Origin: Ustulina deusta
Lineage: Eukaryota > Ascomycota > Sordariomycetes > Xylariales > Xylariaceae
DNA length: 64,000 bases
Assembly: GCA_023159155.1 (NCBI GenBank)
Contig: JAJNNX010000038.1
Coordinates: 62,001 to 126,000, forward strand
Reading direction: 5' to 3'
This document shows positions 23,052 through 33,277 of this stretch, piece by piece. Both the position numbers and the translations under genes were made by a program. Numbering within the stretch: position 1 is the first letter of the stretch; each line of letters starts with the position of its first letter. The notes beneath the pieces are model-generated. The model was not told the origin of the DNA and did not search any database. It worked only from the letters and a program-made list of their open reading frames with translations.

Positions 23052-23822
23052 ATGGTTCTCACACGCACAACCAACCACACCTACTCCCACCCATTCCCGA
23101 CCGTCACGCTCGCCTTCTTCCTGCGCTACTATTCTCCACAATTAAATCCATTCTCCAGCCATGTTCTCTCGACCGACACCATCTCGTCCCATGTCGATCC
23201 CGCCACCGGTCGCCTGCATACCACACGCATTCACCTGAAGAAGTCACGCATGCCCTCCGCCATCGTGAAGCTACTGCCCACTAGCGTCACCGGTGGAGGA
23301 GGGGACAAGTCCAGCTATGTTCTCGAGACCAGTGTCGTAGACATGAAGGAGGGCTGGATGAAGACGGAGAGCCGGAACCTGAATTTCACCGGTGTGTTGA
23401 GTGTTGTCGAGGAACAACATTATTCGAGCTCGCCACCAAATGGCTCGACTCTCCCCAACTTCGCTTCTTCCAACACTGCCGTGCTCAGTGTACCTCGACC
23501 ACTCTCCCCGAATACTTTTGTCTCGACTACCTTTTCCTACCGGTCGTCGCTGGGGAACAAGAAACATGACCGTGCCCCTGTGGACGCGGCGGAAGCCCCG
23601 GATGAGACCGGGCCACGACGACTAGGGAGTTGGATCTCGGGGTGGGGTGCGAATCGTATCCAGCGAAGCATTGAGTCAATCGCGTCGACCAAGACTGATG
23701 ACCAACTTATCAAGTCTCGAGATGGCATGGGAATGGTGCTCGAGCGCTTGCGAAACAACGGAGTTGTTTCTGTATTGAGAGAGTTGAGGCGCCGAGAAGG
23801 AAAGGCTGTGTTCGACCAGTAA
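23052..23822 (+). CDS. PRELI/MSF1-domain mitochondrial lipid-transfer protein (Ups-like)
   Basis: Intronless gene, 256 aa. PRELI/MSF1 (Ups1/Ups2/PRELID) proteins sit in the mitochondrial intermembrane space, pair with Mdm35/TRIAP1, and carry phosphatidic acid or phosphatidylserine between the membranes. The N-terminal 170 residues fit the domain: an opening strand (TYSHPFPTVTLAFFLRYY), NPFSSHVLSTDTISSHVDP, GRLHTTRIHLKK, ETSVVDMKEGWMKTESRNL and NFTGVLSVVEEQHY. These follow the family order, including the conserved D-P-x-T-G-R-L. A Ser/Pro-rich insert and a C-terminal helical segment ending in basic RELRRREGKAV follow. The Met at 23052 places the first strand at the very N-terminus, as usual. 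Which Ups paralogue it is cannot be decided here. The CCATGG context supports the start. Confidence 0.85.
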   Translation: MVLTRTTNHTYSHPFPTVTLAFFLRYYSPQLNPFSSHVLSTDTISSHVDPATGRLHTTRIHLKKSRMPSAIVKLLPTSVTGGGGDKSSYVLETSVVDMKEGWMKTESRNLNFTGVLSVVEEQHYSSSPPNGSTLPNFASSNTAVLSVPRPLSPNTFVSTTFSYRSSLGNKKHDRAPVDAAEAPDETGPRRLGSWISGWGANRIQRSIESIASTKTDDQLIKSRDGMGMVLERLRNNGVVSVLRELRRREGKAVFDQ

Positions 23823-24655
23823 TCACGCCTTCGCTATGGCCGCCTCAACCTCTCTCTTGTAGTATATGGCCACTTTTCACGTGCGGTTCAGCAAGGCGTT
23901 GGGTCACATTTTCGTATGGGAATGGAAAACGATACCGGGGAAGGGCAAGGCACATGGACTTCTACGAGGCAATTTGGACATTGCTTTCCGACTATTCGCG
24001 ATATTCCACCTGAAACGAGGGCGAGGATATCACACCCACGTTCATTACCCCTGTCATGTATCATATATTGTTCGGCTTTTCAGTCCTACCTGTACCCTCC
24101 CACAGGGCAAAATACTGTATAAATCACGACCACAAAATGACACATTGGTTCTTGATCAGAATTGGTTTTTTCCATTGCTTCACATCACCAGTAACTCATG
24201 ACCGACATCCTTATGAAGTAACCGCCCCATGTTACTTCATCTTCTAGCCGACTGCAAGACCGGTCTCTGCGAGATGGTTCATCACGCCTGAGGGATAAGT
24301 GATCGCATAAGACAAAAACAGCTGTCCTATCTATTAAGGTAGGCAGTTAACGCTCTCACCTCTAAGGCCTCTTACCTACTAAACTAACTCGAATCCGCGT
24401 TGTCACTTTTTGTATTGGGTATTTGCTTATTTTCAACATTCTTTTAGCTACATACACTCTTATTCAACACTCCCTGTTTACCACATTCACGATATTCTCC
24501 ACCCATTTCGAAAATGTTGTCATTGTCAGGCTCCTTCTCAACTTGCAAAACGTCCTTTACAGCTTCAACTAATAACCGACCATATCGGCCTCCGTGTGCA
24601 TCGTATTCCCAATGGGTGAGATCAAGAAAGCCTGTGAATATGATACTGACACGAA
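23823..24655. other. Intergenic region
   Basis: About 830 bases with no supported gene. The minus strand near 24310-24400 has a tRNA box-A-like TAGTTTAGTAGG, but no matching T-arm at the correct distance. Confidence 0.5.
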
Positions 24656-25033
24656 GGATATGGTGTATTTGAGGACGGCAAGAGGGCCCTCTGCATCGAC
24701 CAACTCTGTGCGAATCGGGACAATGGCGGAGATATATCCTCTAACCGGCAGATATTAGACTTTATCGTGCCGAACTACACCAGCTGCTTAGTCTAGCTAG
24801 GAGATCTACGGGAGGATATCCCACTTGATGACGCCACGGCTACACTCAAGCTCATCAAGTGGCTGGACGGGGAATACTACTATTCGAATCAGATCACCGA
24901 CCGACTCCCTCCGTGTATGAAACCCGAGGCTGCAGCTTGAGCATGCCTGAGGGTCATACGCTCTATCAGCGACCACGAATGTCCGTGGTGGGACTTGATA
25001 TGGACTGTTCAGGAGGCAGTAGTTAGTACCTAG
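24656..25033 (+). pseudogene. HET-domain (heterokaryon incompatibility) gene fragment with stops
   Basis: A single plus-strand frame from 24656 translates into a recognisable part of a HET domain but is interrupted by TAG 24794-24796, TGA 24938-24940 and TAG 25031-25033. The hallmark ALCIDQLCANRD (cf. the family's W-I-D-A-x-C-I-N-Q) is at about 24686-24721. The later W-x-x-x-I-W-x-x-Q-E element appears as WWDLIWTVQEAVV near 24980-25018. HET-domain proteins trigger cell death after fusion of incompatible hyphae. Substitution stops without frame changes suit RIP or old decay. Confidence 0.6.
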
Positions 25034-25818
25034 CTTATTGGGAGCTCAGCCTGACCAAGAAACCAAGATGATCTTAGGAGATGGCGGGAGCAGGAATCTA
25101 ACGCGGGAACGGTTTGATTCTCTACAGCGTGCTCGGTATCATCGGTGAAGGAGGGACAGGTGACGGCTTTACAATACTCGGCTTTGATTTTTGGGTTTGT
25201 TTGGGTTGGATTTTTTGAGAAAAATACCTTATTGTGTTGTTTGCCTTCCTATTGCAATAAACCCAAGCATCGTCATTAGAGTTGACTAGGGGCCCATTTC
25301 TTTTCATCTTTACTGAAGGAACCATGTATAGGAACCCCAAAGGAGATATGATGCCACATACCCAAGGGCTAGAATTGATAGATTTGCCAGAACGAAGGTT
25401 CAGAACTCTGCTATCTCCTGACCACTTACCTAAAAGATAGAATTGCCTTACCTGTCTACCTAGTTACATAAACGCGATTAGAGTCGCATCGGTCAGTTGA
25501 TGGTTAAGCTGAGACTTGTGCGTGAATTCACGGCATGCTTCCACAACAACAACTCTACCCATCACAATTCTAGCATGCAGGTAGAGCCATTAAATTGCAT
25601 AGGTATAATCGTACAACCAAGATGGATAACATTCTTCAGAACCTGCTCCGTCAGTTCGCCGTTCGTTCCTAGCCGGATTGATTCGCCATATAGAAAGATA
25701 GCCCACGCAACAGATAGAGAAGACCTAAAAAGAGAGAAAAGAGAACCGTGCTGATTAAACACAATAAAAAAACGACAGCTCCGAGAGCTCGCCCCTTTTC
25801 CTTCCCACTGACAGATCA
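25034..25818. other. Intergenic region
   Basis: About 785 bases; no gene or repeat recognised. Includes the 3' flank of the minus-strand SRPBCC gene. Confidence 0.5.
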
Positions 25819-26466
25819 TCACCTAGCCTCCCCCTCATCTTCAACAGCCTTCTTCAACCCATCCATCCACCTCGCAAACCCGCTCTCGATCTGCGCGCGT
25901 GGGAGGACATATGCCAACCACCCGCCGAACGTCTCCCAAGTAGCGTACCGCGTGCGGACGCCGCCATCATCCTCCTCCTCGGCGGCAGCGATCTCGACGA
26001 ACTCTTGCACGCGCTCCGAATGCAGCAGGAAGTGCGGCAGCCCGGCCGCCTTCCAGACAACGCGGTACCCCTTCGCGGCCCCCTCGCCGGCGGCGTCGAA
26101 GGCTTCGAGGAACGAGACGTCGAGCTCGACGGCGCGCGACCCGCCCCCCGGACTCATGACGGCGTCGAACCGGATCCTGGCGCCGCGCGACGCGTACCCC
26201 GGCCGCGAGGCCAGCGCCTGCACCTCGGGCGCTAACGCGGCGTCGGGTTGGCTAGGCGGCGCGGTGACGGATGCGCGCGGGACAAAGGTGTTCCAGGTGC
26301 CGTACCCGGGTAGATCTAGCACCTTGGCCAGACAGGTCAGGGCCGGCCCCGCGATCTCCGTCGTGCATGCTACGGCGAAGACGCCCCCGGCGCCGTGGGT
26401 TGGGACCGGGATTGGCGGGATACACTTGGCTTTGTCCTTGGGGAGGTCGGAGGGGGCGGTTGACAT
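25819..26466 (-). CDS. SRPBCC (START-like) domain protein
   Basis: Intronless minus-strand gene, 215 aa, GC-rich compared with its surroundings. The order of segments fits the SRPBCC/Bet v1-like fold of polyketide-cyclase/coenzyme-Q-binding-like proteins: an opening strand with a small-residue turn (GVFAVACTTEIAGPA), a conserved helix-W motif (LAKVLDLPGYGTWNTFVPRA), middle strands (ARIRFDAVM; ELDVSFLEAF; YRVVWKAAGLP) and a C-terminal amphipathic helix (FARWMDGLKKAVEDEGEAR). These folds bind hydrophobic ligands and sometimes catalyse cyclisation or hydration. It lies 430 bp from the NRPS-like gene, in the same orientation. Whether it belongs to that pathway is inference. Starts at the first ATG (26466). 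Confidence 0.75.
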   Translation of the reverse strand: MSTAPSDLPKDKAKCIPPIPVPTHGAGGVFAVACTTEIAGPALTCLAKVLDLPGYGTWNTFVPRASVTAPPSQPDAALAPEVQALASRPGYASRGARIRFDAVMSPGGGSRAVELDVSFLEAFDAAGEGAAKGYRVVWKAAGLPHFLLHSERVQEFVEIAAAEEEDDGGVRTRYATWETFGGWLAYVLPRAQIESGFARWMDGLKKAVEDEGEAR

Positions 26467-26898
26467 TTTGGTTGGTTGTGCGGGAGGAATGTGGACTAGT
26501 TGCGTTGTTGTAGGCTCGGAGGGTGACTTAGACTGGATGGATGATGGATGGGATAGCTGCTATAGTGGGGTGGGGATAATAGGAGTGTGCAAGTACTATC
26601 TAGGAACGTAAAGGTTGGGGAAGGCACAGTCAGGTTCCCACTGTATTTAGCTGGCACTTGTAATTACAGCTACAGACCCTCCATTTACAATACAACATCT
26701 TTTTGGCCCTGCCACCCATTTTCTATAGGTTGTTGAGATGTCAGTGGTGTTGTTAGAATACAGGGAGATGACTGAAGATTTAGCGCTTGGTCAATCCAGC
26801 CATAGTTTAAACTTAAAATAAAATAAAAAAATTTATATCTGATCAAGGTACATACTATCTAGTGTATAAACAACGTAATTACTTCCTTAATCTTTTGA
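26467..26898. other. Intergenic region with dispersed repeat copy 2
   Basis: The 430 bases between SRPBCC and NRPS-like genes hold the second copy of the dispersed repeat (26610-26735), followed by an AT-rich stretch. Confidence 0.55.
26610..26735 (+). repeat. Dispersed repeat, copy 2
   Basis: Matches 5999-6110 over about 110 bases with scattered differences and one identical 32-nt block (26677-26708). Same strand as copy 1. Non-coding; probable transposon relic. Confidence 0.7.
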
Positions 26899-28730
26899 TT
26901 ACTTCACAACTACTGCTATTAACTTCTCGATGGTTGGGTTCGAGTAGATCACTTCGCTCCGAATCAGGTCCACCGGCTGCTCAAACCTAACAATGAACGC
27001 ATTGATTGCAGTGAGGAGGGAAGAAACTTGCAGGCTATCCAGCCCAAATTTGAACAGATCGGTATCATCACCGAGGTCGTCAACTTGTAGATTCTCGGCG
27101 AGCGTGTCGTAGATTATCTTGCGCAACCGTCCTTTGGTGGGCCTCTCTGCATGGCCGTTCATTCCCTTTGCGCGATCATTAGATTCAATAGTCTGAGCGC
27201 TCGAGGCATTTTTGTCGATCCCCTTCGAATGCATCTGTGCACCCGTCGGAGACGTTGTCTCTTCCACATCAGTTTGAGAAATGGCGAAGCCTGTGGAATG
27301 GAGTTCCCGAGCCGTTGCTCGTCGTGCGGAGGCGACCCGGTCAAGCGCCGCTGAGATTTTCCGCTCGACGATAGCCTCAATGGCAAGACTTATTTCATCA
27401 TGCAATATGACGCCATCGCGGGGTGCATTTTGATTGCAGTGAGGCTTTTCAAACGAAGCCGATACCCGCCCTGTGGGTTCCTTCAAGGCCTGGTTGGACC
27501 TGGCCGTGCGCTCATAAAGGGACTTCCATTCTGTCTCGTAAAGTTTGAAAACCTCATGGTGCTGTACGGTGTCCTTACTAGCGCGCGGTAGAGGTTTCGC
27601 GGGGTCTGTCAGCATTACAAAACCCTTCATGATTCGGCCATGACCCGGGCAATCACGGTTCGCTTGAATAATGCTCGGCCACACCTGGTCGAGGAAGGAC
27701 TGCTCTTCCATGGCACTTCTGGGGTACTCACGGGGCTCGAGGAGAAGGGACGCCTGAAACTGACCTTGTCCTCCAATAACGGCCGACTTGACAAGTGGAT
27801 TCGCCTGGATCGTACTCTCCATGGTGGAGGGGTTTAGCTTCTCAGCCGTGGTGAACGAGATGATGTCGTCTGCCCTGCCTCTGAAGCGCCATAAGTCTGA
27901 TTTCAAGGGATGAGGTTCGAATAAATCACCCATGACATGTTCCTCCTTCTCTGGGAATGTTGAGAAGACGCCTTGGTGCAGCTCGTACTTTTTCTGCCTC
28001 ACGATAGTCAGATTGCCCAGACCGTCGCGATCGTCTTTGAATGTATAACCAAGACATGGGCTCAGTGAGATGTACTCCCAGTCTCGGGGGTCATCAAGCA
28101 TTTGATGAGGGAGCAGCGAGGTCTCGCAAGACCCCATCAAAGTCAGCAGCCTAATTCTTTGACAGAGAACATCTCCGATATTTTCTGGCAACATTCCACC
28201 TCTATATACAATAAACTTTAAGCTCTGAAGCATTCTCAAGCAATAGGTGTCATTGTTATGCAGTCGACAACAAGAGAGGGTGCCATTAGTGCACCGTAGG
28301 ATCGTGAATGTTGGAAAATTTGGCTCGCCAAATCCGCCGTGAGTGGCATGGGAGGGGGCAAGACACAAGTCACCCCGGCGAACAAAGCGATTCCTACAGT
28401 CCAGTTGAGGCTCGCGGCGTGGAACATAGGAAGGGCGAAGAATACCCTTTTCCCTTGAACGTAGCTCAAGAATGTTGGTTTGTGGCCTAATGACGGAATC
28501 AGTAGCTGGGAATCCATGCTACCATACGACCCGTATGTGATCGGCACAGGCTTAGGGATACCAGTGGATCCAGACGTATGGAGAATGCAGAATGGCTCAT
28601 TTCTGACTTCCTCGTAGGTTTTTCGGAAGTGGACAGTTTCAACTTGCTCTTCGTCTAGAAAATAGTCTAGGGCGCCAACGGTAGGTATGCGGTTTCGACT
28701 GTTGTATCCCAGGTAGGGCCGTCTCTGCAT
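26899..28730 (-). pseudogene. NRPS-like adenylation-thiolation enzyme, frameshifted
   Basis: Adenylate-forming enzyme of the fungal NRPS-like type, which activates a carboxylic acid as an acyl-AMP and loads it onto a phosphopantetheine carrier. Seen in order on the minus strand: core A3 (LHTSGSTGIPKPV, near 28575), LPMFHAASLNWTVGIALFAG, YGALMAPSLVVD, A5-like MGSCETSLLP, A7 FRGRADDII, A10-like PLPRASKDTVQ, and after a variable linker a thiolation domain, DLFKFGLDSLQV with the pantetheine serine, near 27030. Two faults: the frame changes by one base between VVDCI and YCLRMLQSLKF (about 28255-28268), where spacing leaves no room for an intron; and the A1-A2 part upstream of 28730 is not recognisable. 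A possible 5' exon on 29122-28867 ends in a good GTAAGT donor that joins in frame at about 28728, but its protein matches nothing I know. No reductase or thioesterase domain follows the carrier. Confidence 0.75.
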
Positions 28731-29181
28731 CGTTCTCGCTCAATGGACTGCATTGTGTTACCACACTCTTCCGACTGCCCCGCCGCCCCGCTGTGTGTCC
28801 GAATTTCAGTCGTCGCATCCCGCCTTTGTGTAGTACCTAGTCTGGGTCCCTGTCAAGGCGCACTTACAAGGGCGCCCAACCTTGGAGGAGTCGCCTTTGT
28901 CGTGAGGCCCTTCGCAGGGGTGATGCTTTCGCAAAAGAAGGGAAGCCAATGACAAGGTGAGGCTCTTTCCAGGGCGGAAGAGGCGGGGTTTAGGAAGCAG
29001 ATAATACATCTGTTGGCATACTTCTTCTGCCTGGCATCGTCGTGGGCGCCTGTGTCAAAGATCAAGTCACAAGCGCCTCCTTGGACCGATTCCTCCAACC
29101 TATTCACCTTCAGCGAAAGCACCGCCAGCCACAGTGACTTTTCTCATTCGTTCCTTCTTAGATGCGTTTGTCTGATTCAAC
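28731..29181. promoter_or_regulatory. Divergent interval between NRPS-like gene and hydrolase
   Basis: The NRPS-like gene (-) and the alpha/beta-hydrolase (+) are transcribed away from each other across this 450-bp interval. It either serves as a shared bidirectional promoter or holds a degraded 5' exon of the NRPS-like gene (see that entry). No specific operator was identified. Confidence 0.4.
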
Positions 29182-30235
29182 ATGCCTTTCGTGACTCTAC
29201 CGTCCAAGCCAGATGCCCCCGTGGCCTATGAGCTTTTCCCCGGAGACGCAACAAGTACTCTCCTCATCGTATGCCTGAACGGCCTTGGACTCCCACAAAC
29301 AGTTTGGAAGCCGGCTATTGAGCTCTTTCAGCAGTCGAGCATCTCTCCGAAGCCGTGGATCCTTACGTACGACCGATACGGCCAGGGCGCATCGCCAAGA
29401 GACCCTCGCGAAAACTGGCCAGACAGGGACCCTGGGTACGCGCACACTCTGGACGACGTCACCGACGATCTTCACGAGCTAGTTCAGACTCTGTCTCCCG
29501 ATCGTTGCTCACGCCTCGTTCTCATGAACAATAGCATAGGCGCACATGTCGCACGTCGGTATGCTGACAGGTGAGAGATGAGAAGCCTATTATGACTGCT
29601 CCTCGAGCCGTGATTACTTACTCGCCTTTGTCCTAGATACCCTACGATAGTCGAAGGAATCCTTTTCCTTGATTCTAACCCTGGCAACACCGACTATGAG
29701 AGTATCTGGCCGAACCCGAAGGATCCGTCTTTCGATCTGGAGAAGATGACTCCCCCTGGCACCTCGTTCGAGCTGTACGAAGCTGCTTATACTAAGATGA
29801 CAACAATCTTCTCGTCGGGTGCAAAAAACAAGGAGGGATTTGACCGACGGGAGATCAAGAACATCCTACCTGACCCATCACAGCCAAAGCTCAAGGGCTC
29901 AAAGACTTCGGACAAGGGTCCTTGGGTGATCGTCGTGGGCCATGAGCTCGAGCAATTTTCTAAGGAAGAGTGGGAGATGATGAAAGTGCCCATAGGCATG
30001 GCTGAGATGTATACTCAACCGTGAGTTAACATTCATTTCTCAACTGAGCACCGTACTAATACGAAATAGCATGTGGATAAAGTACAACGAGGGACTCAGT
30101 CGGCTCACTGATCCAGACAGATCAAAGGGGCCACTTATTGCGCCCAAATGTGGCCACTTTGTCCAAAAGGACAACCCGCCGTTTGTTGCTGAGCAATTAG
30201 AGGACCTCGTCAAGAAAGTTGAAAGTTCTGGCTGA
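29182..30235 (+). CDS. Alpha/beta-hydrolase
   Basis: Serine hydrolase-type fold, 312 aa, exons 29182-29570, 29637-30020 and 30070-30235, introns 66 and 49 nt with good GTGAG donors and consistent phase. The N-terminal strand and oxyanion-hole region read LLIVCLNGLGLPQTVW; then LTYDRYGQGAS; the nucleophile elbow is LVLMNNSIGAHVARRYA with Ser118; the C-terminal catalytic His is in CGHFVQKDNP (His287). The elbow is N-x-S-x-G rather than G-x-S-x-G, a tolerated but less common variant. Substrate unknown. Placed head-to-head with the NRPS-like gene and converging on the UbiA gene, it could release or trim a cluster intermediate (inference), which would help explain why the NRPS-like protein lacks a releasing domain. 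Confidence 0.85.
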
Positions 30236-30423
30236 GTAAGTGATCGACTGATGTTGTTCGTCTGCTGTTCTGCAGGACAAGGTCCACTAGTCCCAAAGTC
30301 CGACCGTCTCTGGAAATGCCCCAACAACTGCTTCAAGTAACACCTCTTATACTATGAACTAATCTAAGCATTACACAGTAGCCACAGTGTAGTTCCCCAT
30401 ATCACCGGTGTACATGCGGGTCC

Positions 30424-31508
30424 CTAGAGAGATGATCCCTGTAGTATGACCCGGCCTGCATATTCAGCTACTAATCCAACCGCCATTGCTCTTCCAGCGT
30501 ACTGGGCGTTGCCCACCTTGAACCACCATGCACAAGACTCTGGCTCTTCCAGACGCACACAGCTCAGCATAGTCGCCAATGCTGCTGCTGTTCCTGCGAT
30601 TCCTACAGCACTATAGCCGAAACTAAAGCCGGCCAATGTGCCGGCCGCCGCGAAGAAAAGAACTTGGGCAATGGCGAGTCGACAAAGCAGCGGCATCGTC
30701 CCGAAACGCTGCTCAGGCGTTGCAGCACCAGGGTCAGCATACAGCAAGACCAAATTCTTGACTCCGGCAGCTGTATCTTCGGCCGCGTCTTGGTGCGAGT
30801 ACACAAGCTCGTATAACAACGTCCAGACCACATTAGCTGCGTAGAAGGCCGTGATAGGCCAGTCGACTCGAACCTCCTGCAGAGCCGCTAGAATGGGAGA
30901 TGCCCCCAAGCTTTCCACAGACCCGCCCCTGACCACAGTGTCAAGAAGAGGGGCCAGGTGCGATGGATCAGCGCCCATCGAGGCAGCCCCCATATAGACA
31001 CCCCAGGCCATCGGGAATCCCAGCACGACCTGGGGGTAGTATGTGACTCTCTTAGCGAGCGGATAGAAGAACCAGCCGACCGCTGCTGGTACGGCGTAGA
31101 TCATGCAGAGGTGGGGAAGTAACATCAGCGTTGCAACAGACGCTAGTGTTTGCGCGGCAATAAAGATGCTGGCCCGCGTAATCGAGATTGCGCCGCGTGG
31201 CAACGGCCGGTTACGGCACCGTGAGACCTTCCTGTCGAAGTCGATGTCGACGGTATCATTCCATGTGCACGTTGCCCCTCGCATGACGAGGACCCTCAAA
31301 GAAGGATCAGATTGACTAGGAGGAGGTCCTGTGGCGGGGAGCGCCGCTGGATAGCAGCCCAGAGAGTGCCAAACGCATGAGGATACCAGAAATACCAGTA
31401 ACCATTGGGACGATCCAGACGCATGAGTTGTAGGTATGGAACTACAGCATCGGGAAGGCGAGCGTGCCAGGGAGTGCTTGATGGCAAGGAAGTCGACTTT
31501 TCCGTCAT
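30424..31508 (-). pseudogene. UbiA-family aromatic prenyltransferase, frameshifted
   Basis: Membrane prenyltransferase of the UbiA superfamily (Coq2 and fungal meroterpenoid enzymes), which transfers a polyprenyl diphosphate to an aromatic or related acceptor. Start ATG at 31508: N-terminus MTEKSTSLPSS, then the first-helix motif YLQLMRLDRPNGYWYFWYP. Both Asp-rich Mg-diphosphate motifs are present: N-D-x-x-D-x-x-x-D as NDTVDIDFDRK, and the second as YSHQDAAEDTAAGVKN. Multiple helices follow to the C-terminus. The frame starting at 31508 ends at TGA (about 31295-31300), and the rest of the protein continues one frame over (RVLVMRGATCTWND). The missing piece corresponds to one base within LLLVNLILL-x-RVLVMRG, with no room for an intron. 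Otherwise about 360 residues, normal for the family. Either a recent one-base deletion or a sequencing error. Confidence 0.82.
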
Positions 31509-33277
31509 TTCTTATGCTTAGGAAATGAAGATGATGAAACTTCATGAGATTCGCACGCCTTTTTTTTTTACTCATGGCAACAAGCTTTTATTTATAGCCT
31601 AAGTTATTGGTTTAGGATTCGTCAACCTAACGATGCCTACAAGCCCCCTAGGGGATGTCACCTGCCTCAGGGATAGCAGGTTCCTTGCTCATTCCGGGAT
31701 ATTGTCACCTTGAAGAGGACTATGGTTCTGTAGTATGGGACGCCTCACCTAGTAAAAGTAGTAGCATACTTGTCGCTGATGCGAGACTTGACCTTTAAGC
31801 CGATTTGGAAAGTGTCCACTGGATGTCCACCACCCCCCTACTGTATTTCCTATACAAAATAGGTTAGTTCTAGATAATCTATGGACATTAACAAAAACGA
31901 CGGTGAGGCTTCTGTTAGTAACGCTGCAGCTAGAGCTGGGGCGGTACCAGGGGTTATCCGTAAGTACAAAAGGATGGCTAGAAATGCCACTGAAATAGAG
32001 GTTTTCACAGTGAACTTTTAAGGAAGATTACTCTATAGTTATAGACTACTTTAAAAAAACCAGCCAAGTTAATAAGCTTTATAATATACCTAATATTTTT
32101 TAGTTAGTTTATTAATCTTCGTTAGTAAACAATAGTAGTTGCTTTATACCCTGTTTAAGTATCGCTAGTTCAGGTAGAAAGTAGGTATATAAGGTGTGGA
32201 GCAACAACTATTATTTATGAGGTTGTTACTATGATAGGTTTGGGTTTAAAAGTCTTGAGATCAACTTTCCAAGTCCAAAAAACCCGCCTCTGCAACTGAA
32301 CCCATTTATGACCTAGGAACAACCCCTACCTCTTGTGTATACCACTCACCTACACCCCTCTCTCTGAAGAGATACAAGAACCTTAGATTAGCGAACTTGG
32401 CAAACTTTTTACAGTTGTAGAGCTCAGCAGCATAGGTCCAAGAACTATGTAGTACGCTAAGTAGATATTGTAGATAAAAGGAAGTAGGTACTTCCATTTT
32501 GGGGCAACCCTACCTATTTGGAAGGAACGCTATTTTCGGCAAATCTATGGGGCAATTGCAATTCAAAGGCCCAGGCTGAAGCGTCAGCTTCGCTTCTGCT
32601 TCGGTCTGTAATGGAGTGGAGTCCAGCAGTGCGGACCTCTCTCAGCTTGACACTTCAACGCAACCGAGGTTAGTACTAAGTAGTAAGTGTTGCAGTATGC
32701 ATTGATAACATGCATTCATAGATTCTAAGATCACATGAAAAAGTCGCTCATGGCTGCATATCCAACGTTGCTATAACAAGCATGCCTGCCTGCGTGGGTT
32801 TCATGCCCGCCTTTTCTTGACGGCCAATAGAACTTCAATGAAATGTTCAAGGCTACAGGCCTGAAGCAGGCTGTTGCTTTGTGTCACCTAATCCTCCATC
32901 AGCCTTTATTCGGGCCGATGTCATGTAGCCATTTTTCGCGTCATTTCTCCGTTCCGGATACCACGCAGTCAAGCCCTCTCCGTCTCGAATACAACGAGGT
33001 GGCGACTGGAAGTGGAAGGACGTTCGTTCCACAGGCTAGACGCGTAAACCATCCCTTTGTCTCAAGGTAACACACCCTGCAAACCACCCTCTCTCTGGAA
33101 GGGCTCTGTCAGAAAACTGGGTTTGCCTCAGGTGTCCAGCCTGAGGCCAAGAGGAACAATCGTTGTCATTCTTACCTACAGTAAAATAAGTCCCTGCTTT
33201 GTATTGTCTATCCCTACAGGCATACCACCATATTCCTTCATCTCAACCATCAACACTCGTTTCTCCGTAAGCACACA
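31509..33277. other. AT-rich intergenic region with transposon relic
   Basis: No intact gene. 31800-32290 looks like a degenerate DNA transposon (separate entry). The remainder, including an AT-rich stretch at 32300-32480 and the 5' region of the aminotransferase gene, shows nothing recognisable. Confidence 0.5.
31800..32290 (+). mobile_element. Degenerate DNA transposon relic
   Basis: A GTGTCCACTGGATGTCCACC-like stretch at about 31816-31836 precedes a start codon at 31881 and about 45 codons reading MDINKNDGEASVSNAAARAG then VPGVIRKYKR. This resembles the N-terminal helix-turn-helix opening of pogo/Tc1-like transposases. The frame then fails in AT-rich sequence, and GTTTGGGTTTAAAAGTC-type sequence near 32240 could be the far end. 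A weak identification. Confidence 0.35.

Noticed and set aside
24310..24400. Possible minus-strand tRNA (TAGTTTAGTAGG box A)
   Set aside because: No T-arm (GGTTCGA) at the required distance and no acceptor-stem pairing.
26005..26611. Plus-strand frames opposite the SRPBCC gene
   Set aside because: GC-rich third-position shadow of the real minus-strand gene.
28853..29122. First exon of the NRPS-like gene
   Set aside because: It ends with a good donor and could join in phase, but its translation does not resemble an adenylation-domain N-terminus, so it was left out of the called span.
30424..31575. Single 383-codon UbiA frame starting at 31575
   Set aside because: Its first 85 or so residues are out of frame with the family. 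The true N-terminus lies in another frame starting at 31508, so the long frame hides a frameshift.
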